A stretch of 64,000 bases of DNA. Source: Scenedesmus sp. ARA3 (taxonomy: Eukaryota; Chlorophyta; Chlorophyceae; Sphaeropleales; Scenedesmaceae). Of this stretch, positions 58,545-64,000 are shown piece by piece (positions within the stretch are counted from its first letter, which is position 1; each line of letters starts with the position of its first letter). The stretch spans positions 102,969 through 166,968 of the forward strand of contig RWJK01001958.1 in NCBI GenBank assembly GCA_004335835.1. The letters run 5' to 3'. Position numbers and translations under genes: made by a program. The notes below the pieces were generated by a model that did not search any database, was not told where the DNA came from, and worked only from the letters and a program-made list of their open reading frames with translations.

Positions 58545-59617
58545 CACCGCCAGGGGTGTTGTCTCTGGCAGCGCTGGCGTCAGCGCTCCTCTATTTGACG
58601 GGAAAGCCAATACAGGTTTGTGTACCGGGCTAGCAGCTGCTGTTGCTGAACAGCCACTTTGATGTGCTGCTGGCAGCTGGAGGTGCCCGTGGTGCTCAGC
58701 ACACTGTGCTGCCATGATGGCATGGTGGGATGATGCGGTCAAGCAGTGCTGCTGCCCCAAGGAGCGCTGCCGTGGCATGGCAGCAGCACCCTTCAGCTGC
58801 ACAGCAAGCCAGCTGCCGCAGCAGTATGGCATACTGTTTGCCTGACAGTGGCTGCATGCAGCAATGACAGCACTGGAGTTGTGCCACGGTCTGTGTAGAA
58901 GGAGTCATGCCTGTTGCAGCTGCTGTGAATGGCTACTTTTGCTACTTTTGTTTTGGAGCACGTCGTCTGTGTCCCATGGGTCTTGAGGTTGAAAGGTGCT
59001 TGCTTTGTTGCTGTGCGTGGCCTCACTACCGGGCCACGTCACGGGGACATGGCAAGCAGCTGCACAGTCGAGCTGCACAGTCACTGAGGTGGTTCTCCTG
59101 CAAGGCAGCTGCTGCTCAACAGGCTCATGCTCGACACCGGGCCGGTGCTTGCACTGTAGCAACAACAATATAAGCGTACAGGAACATGGCTACCTGACAA
59201 GTGTGTGTTGCAGCAGGCTGCCTGAACCGTGCAGTGACTGCTTGCTGCTGCTTGCTGCTGGCAGGCCTGCATGAAGTGCAGATGGCCTCACCGTCAAGCA
59301 GTGTTGACGCACATTGCACGGACCATCGTTATTCGTCGCACGTGTGCACTGTACAGTCTGAAGGGGTTGTGATCATATCGTGCATGGTGCCAGCTGCTTC
59401 AGCTGCTGTCGTTGTGTTGGGTGGTGAAAGGGGATGACGGCAGTGGCGCTTGCGCCCGCTGCACCGCGACGCGTGCTGCACTCCAACAATGAGCCGTTGC
59501 TGCAGTCGCTTGCAAGAGCCTGCTGTAGCGCTGTCACAGGTAGACCGGTGATTGGACAGCTCATAAACATGAACATGGCCAGATAAGTTGACTTGATCGT
59601 GGGTCAGGCTTTGTTGA

Positions 59618-59676
59618 GGCTTGGTGGACCGCGGCAGTTCCGGTTAGGCTTGGTTGGACCGCAGCAGTTCCGGTGA
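59618..59676. repeat. 29/30-bp direct tandem repeat
   Basis: Two adjacent copies beginning GGCTTGGT and ending GCAGTTCCGGT occupy 59618-59646 and 59647-59676. They differ by one inserted T and two substitutions. Confidence 0.85.
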
Positions 59677-59892
59677 TTGGTTGCCCTCGGTGGATCGCGC
59701 CCGGGGGGCCGGGCCAGGCTGGGGCCGGGCAGCCAGGCTAGTGGCACCGGCACTGCACAGGCCAGTCTCAATTCTATGCGCACAGTAGAGTGAGCCCAAG
59801 TGAGCCCAGCCAGTGCGCGCAGCAACACTCATCCACGTGGAAGTGCACTGGCCAGCCTGGGTGGAACACTGTTGGCAGCAGACCGTCTGCTG

Positions 59893-60012
59893 CACACAAC
59901 ATCATTATGAGACTGCACACCAACACGAGATGGCATCTCGTGTTGGTGTGCAGTCTCATAATGATGTTGTGTGTGAGGACTTCCCTTTCCACACCCAGGA
60001 AAGGGGAGTCCT
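59893..60012. repeat. Perfect 39-bp inverted repeat plus adjacent 15-bp hairpin
   Basis: Arms 59893-59931 and 59935-59973 are exact reverse complements with a 3-nt spacer GGC, and GT wobble pairs extend the stem outward. Two bases further on, a second stem pairs 59976-59990 with 59998-60012 around ACACCCA with one G-T pair. Possible explanations are a foldback transposon remnant, a small-RNA precursor, or a recent inverted duplication. No terminal target duplication was identified. Confidence 0.95.
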
Positions 60013-60721
60013 TCAAGGACGTACCACATAGTATGTATAGTACTACTACTTCAGCAACTTCAGCTTCAGGATTGCCAGTCAAGGGACATGTGTGACACAT
60101 TTGCTAGTGCTGAATCAGTGATCACATTTGCATGTGTGTCCTGAGTTGCTACTGTGCCACAATACATGAGGGTAACAGAACTAATTATGTTCTTGCAGCA
60201 AGCAGCTCGCCAGCGGATGGCAACACAGCAAGGCTGTGACGCTGCTGTCACCTATCAAGCTTCCGAGACATGATTAGCTAAATGCCTGACTGACACCCTC
60301 CATCTGCACATTCGTACCCTGCTAATCACACCAACTGCAATAATGTTTGATTGCGAGCAGCGTAAAGCAGCACCGAAAGGCCAGCAAGCCTGCTTCGAGC
60401 AATGTAAGCAAGAATACTGTATTCTGAATACAGCAAGCTGACAAGCTGCCTAACACGTTATCAAGCTCGAGAGCTGTTGTTCAGTCACATCTCAACGCAA
60501 CAACTGTTTCATTGATCTTGATCGTAGACGCCTCACGCCGTAGATGCTTTGATCTGCAGCCACGGCGAGAGTCCCTGCTGAGTACCCGCTGCTACCCGTC
60601 GTGGCAGTCGCAGGTGCCCACCACACATGTTAGCGAACAAACATCATGTTGTTGTTGTCGCGCAGCATTTGGATCACCCTCTCCCTGTGCCCCTTGCAGA
60701 CCTCGCCCCCCGGAACCCACG

Positions 60722-63700
60722 ATGTTGGCCGTGTGGGTCATTGGCGCTCTGCTGGCTGCCTTCGTTGCAGCACAAGAGCCTGATGCAGCTGCAGCAGCTG
60801 CTGTAGCCACCGGGCTCAAGACTGTCGAGCCAGATGATTACCCGCTCGCGGGTGAGCTCGCAGGCACCCCACTGCCTTGTTTGGCGACTTGACTGTGATA
60901 GTTTGTTGTTTGTGTTGTTTTCGAATGCCGTTGTCCGCTCACCACTTGGGTTGAGCATGTGGACCTCCGACACAGTTAGGCGTACAGCACCTGACAGGTC
61001 ACATGCACTGCCAGTGCACATGGGGCATGTGACCCCCCTGAGTCGACATGTCTGTACAGTGCTGTGTGTGGCCAGGGAGTCCCTGTCAGAGGCTCTGTTG
61101 GCTCCCCTACATCAAAATCTGGCGCTCGCCCTGCGCACTGAGAAGTACTGTTGTTGTCTGCAGCGGCGTCTGCTGCCCCCCAGCACTACTGGTGGCACAA
61201 GCCTGGCTCCCCACACTTCCGCAAGCCCCTCTACGTGTATGCCTGGTGCGCACTGCTGCTACTGCTGCTGCTGCTCAGCAGTACTGCTAGGAACATGCAG
61301 ACCTTGCACCATGCAGCACCCCTCCTCAAGTATCCTGAGCTCAGCTCGGCCTGAGCGACATGTCACTGGCGCTGGACAGTGTGTTGTTTGGATGCACAGG
61401 GCCTGTGATGCAGTGCACTTCCCATCGTAAGGACGTGCCACAGCTGCAGCTGGATTCATCTTCTATGTCTTCACTATGTCTTCACATCAAGAAGGTGTTG
61501 CTGCCCCTGCCTTGCTGCTGCCCCTTGCTGCAGGTGTGGCCTCGCCCCTGAGTCCAACTCCACAGACAGCAATGACTACATGGCCACCATTGACGCCACG
61601 CCAGGCAGCGCCAGCTTCGGCCGCATCACAGACATCTCCAACTCACCCTTCAGCCGCACCGAGGCGCACCACTGCGGCGTGGACAGGAGCGGCAAGGTGT
61701 GGCGGCAGGCAGCCAGTGCAGCACAAATTTGCAACCATGATGCAGTCACCTTGCTGCGCAAGAGGGACTGTGTCTAGCGGTGCTGCGTGGTATGATCTAG
61801 CTGATGCAAGGGCAGCCCGCATGTTGCCATGCCTTGCCTTTGGCGATCAACAACGGCTGCTGCTGCTGCTGCTGCTGCTGCCGTCTCTATTTTCTGCAGT
61901 GGCTGGGCGCAGGGGGGCTGACTGCCTTCCTGCAGCAGGACGCAGCCACAGGCCAGCCGCTGCCTGATGCCCTCTTCTGGGACCTGAGCGACCCTGCGCA
62001 CCCCAAGTACAGCCACGGCCTGTACACCCCTGGAGGAGCCTGCACCGACGAGTGAGGGCCGCTGCTGACACAACTGCCTGGCCTGTTGCCGCTGATGCTT
62101 GCACTGCTATGCGCCCAGCTGTCAGCTTCAGATCAGCAGGCAGCAAGCGCCTGCTGCAAGCTGCTGCAAGATGTCCACCATTATGCTGCGGCATGCGCTG
62201 ACTGTTGCTGCCGCCGCTGCTGCGCTGCTGCTGCTGCCCGCACTGCTGCAGGTTCCGCTCTCTGAGGGCTGGCGGCTTTGCTGTCACCAACATGTGCGGC
62301 CGCACAGGTGAGCAACATATGACAGCATATATGCTGATGATTGCATGCTGAGCAGCGACAGCCAGCCCGCAGTTGTGCACTGCCAACATAATCTTTGCTA
62401 AAAGCCTTTTGACAGCATCATGCTGGGTTGCGCCGTACACCTGATTGTATACAGCTACCCCACACACTGACTTGACTCTCTGCCTGCCACGCCGCAGGCA
62501 GCCAGGGTGGCGGCTACTTTGTGGTGTCCCCTGATGCACGCAGCCTCAAGGAGTACGCGCCGTATGACACCCTGTCGGCCCGCAACAAGAAGACTCTCAA
62601 CCCCCACGGCATCGATGTTGATGAGGACCATGACCGCGCCCTCACCAGCGACTTCATCGACGTCTCATCCACCATCATCACTGAGATGAACCAGGCCCCG
62701 ACACCTATGTGAGCAGCGGCCGGCGTTGCTGCCGATGTGCCGCACACCTATTGCCGCGATGTCAAGGGAGACTTGGCTGCAGCGTCGTGCAAGCCGCAGA
62801 CATGTGGTCTCGAACCAAAATGCCTGCTGTACGATGGCCGGTGACACGGCAGGAGGTCATAGACGCTGCTGTTCGTCTGACTCCCATGTACCCCTGCTGC
62901 TGCTGCCGCCGCTGATTCATGCAGCCTGCAGACCACGGTGCGCGTGTGGCAGCACTCCACCGGCACCATCCTCAAGACGCTCAGCCTGCCCAAGAACATG
63001 TCCGCAGGTGCGGCAGCGCGCTGGGGCACACACCTTGGCATGCGCCACTGTCATTTGCTTTCACCCCAGCAAACGAACCGTGCGGGTGCATGCATACCTT
63101 GCTGTCTTAAACAGAACGTGTTAGGAGTGTGAGGCAAGAAAAGGCACTGCTACTGCTGCTGCTCCTTCCGCTGGCTCAAGCAGGGCCTGCTCAACCCCAA
63201 CAGTGGTGTTGATGCAGCCAAACCACCCGTCGCGCGCTCTGACTGACAGCCCGCCTGCTGCTCCTGTCTGTCCGCCTGCTTGTGTGCCGCAGGCAACATG
63301 GATGCGCGCCGTGTGCCCAACATGGTGGTGCGCCGCGGCCACAAGGACACGTCCATCAAGCGGGTGAGGGCCCAGGCGCACACGCGCTGCTGCAAGTGTT
63401 GCTGCTGCTGCTGCCGCGGCTGCTGTGGTACACACAGGGAATATTGGCAGTGCTGCTGATACTTACCCATCATGATCTGGCATGCCAACATGGCCAGTGA
63501 CCAGTGGCATGTGGGGATACACATTGCATGTCAGCCAGCGTATGCAACCGCTTCGCCTGGTGCGTTTGATTGAGACTGTCGCTGCGTGCCACGCTGCTGC
63601 CGCCGCTGCCCTTGCTGTCGCAGATCGCTCAGTTCTGGGTGACCAACGGCCTTGGCATGCTGTGAGTGCTGCCGACCCACTAACAAATGAAAAGCCAGAA

Positions 63701-64000
63701 TGATGTGACGTTGTCATGCAGCCATACAGGCGTATAGCACAGCCAGTGGTGCGTGCAGCTGCATGATGCACAGCAGCAGCAGACTTGAAGCAGTGCTGTG
63801 GCAGCAGCAGCTGTCAACCAGAACCACTCCGCAGCAATGTCATATGGCGCGCATTGTCATACGTGCTGTGGTGGCGCAGGCCCACAGCAGGCTCAGCAGT
63901 GCCCCGCAACACAACAGCAGGGTGGCTCCACTGGATGGCTGTGCTGCCCTGCAGGTACCACGTTGATGGCTGTGCTGCCCTGCAGGTACCACGTTGATGG
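60722..64000 (+). CDS. Secreted selenium-binding protein (SBP56/methanethiol oxidase)-like protein, 3' end cut by window
   Basis: Exons 60722-60851, 61164-61245, 61534-61696, 61900-62051, 62252-62307, 62498-62708, 62925-63007, 63293-63363, 63624-63661 and a start of exon 10 at 63956 or 63987. About 330 residues are visible, all in phase. MLAVWVIGALLAAFVAAQ is a signal peptide. RKPLYVYAW, DYMATIDATPGSASFG and EAHHCG align with the N-terminal blades of SBP56. AGGFAVTNMCGRTGSQGGG and NPHGIDVDEDHDRALTSDF fit later beta-propeller blades. SBP56 family members include methanethiol oxidases and copper- or selenium-binding proteins; activity here is inferred weakly. Cytosolic members lack a signal peptide, so secretion is unusual. 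The CTQCGS-type selenium-binding motif is not seen in the visible part. Confidence 0.62.
63934..63995 (+). repeat. 31-bp tandem duplication of an acceptor border in the SBP56-like gene
   Basis: A 31-bp unit starting GATGGCTGTGCTGCCCTGCAG is present twice, 63934-63964 and 63965-63995, and a third begins before the window ends. Each copy carries the same CAG acceptor and exon start (GTACCACGTT). Either acceptor would continue the phase of exon 9 for at least the first few codons. Confidence 0.93.

Larger units (their letters stand above)
58545..60721. other. Intergenic stretch with repeats, no gene seen
   Basis: The 2.2 kb contains a doubled 29/30-bp motif at 59618-59676 and a long perfect hairpin at 59893-59973 followed by a second hairpin, both listed separately. 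No coding frame shows family resemblance. The final part should be the promoter of the SBP56-like gene. Confidence 0.55.

Overview
This window looks like nuclear DNA of a green alga, most likely core Chlorophyceae (Scenedesmaceae/Selenastraceae-like). The evidence is GC-rich sequence, intron-dense genes with mostly 150-500 bp GT-AG introns, (CAG)n runs in coding strands giving Gln/Ala/Ser tracts, (CTG)n runs just before 3' splice sites, and plant/algal protein families. The lineage is inferred. Gene models were built by hand from conserved protein segments, splice consensus and reading-phase continuity, with no transcript data.

Eleven protein-coding genes are supported. From left to right: a DDM1/HELLS-type SNF2 chromatin remodeler (minus, 3' end off the window); a Rab18/RABC-type GTPase with an acidic N-terminal extension (plus); a membrane-anchored DUF2156 (MprF C-terminal-like) protein (plus); a RHBDD1-type rhomboid (plus); a mitochondrial EF-Tu whose third intron carries a 282-bp inverted-repeat transposon (plus); a GH13 alpha-amylase (plus); an archease (minus); a CDPK-like kinase with a transit-peptide-like N-terminus, diverging from archease (plus); a PCF11-like CID protein (plus); a fucosyltransferase-like Golgi enzyme (plus); a Gal3ST-like sulfotransferase (plus); and a secreted SBP56-like protein cut by the right edge (plus). 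That makes twelve with the two edge-truncated genes counted separately: ten complete and two partial.

These are independent eukaryotic genes, not an operon. Themes are chromatin and RNA processing (DDM1, PCF11, archease), membrane traffic and proteolysis (Rab, rhomboid), starch and organelle function (amylase, EF-Tu), and a possible extracellular-glycan pair (glycosyltransferase next to sulfotransferase). Gene-poor stretches of 0.5-5.7 kb separate them.

The most unusual signal is not a gene. In at least six genes, a stretch crossing an exon/intron border, including the splice site, is tandemly copied into the adjoining intron with a unit of about 90-135 bp. At least two copies keep an open in-frame path, so they could be alternative exon extensions. 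Several introns also carry (CAG)n beside the 5' splice site and (CTG)n beside the 3' splice site, which could pair in the pre-mRNA.
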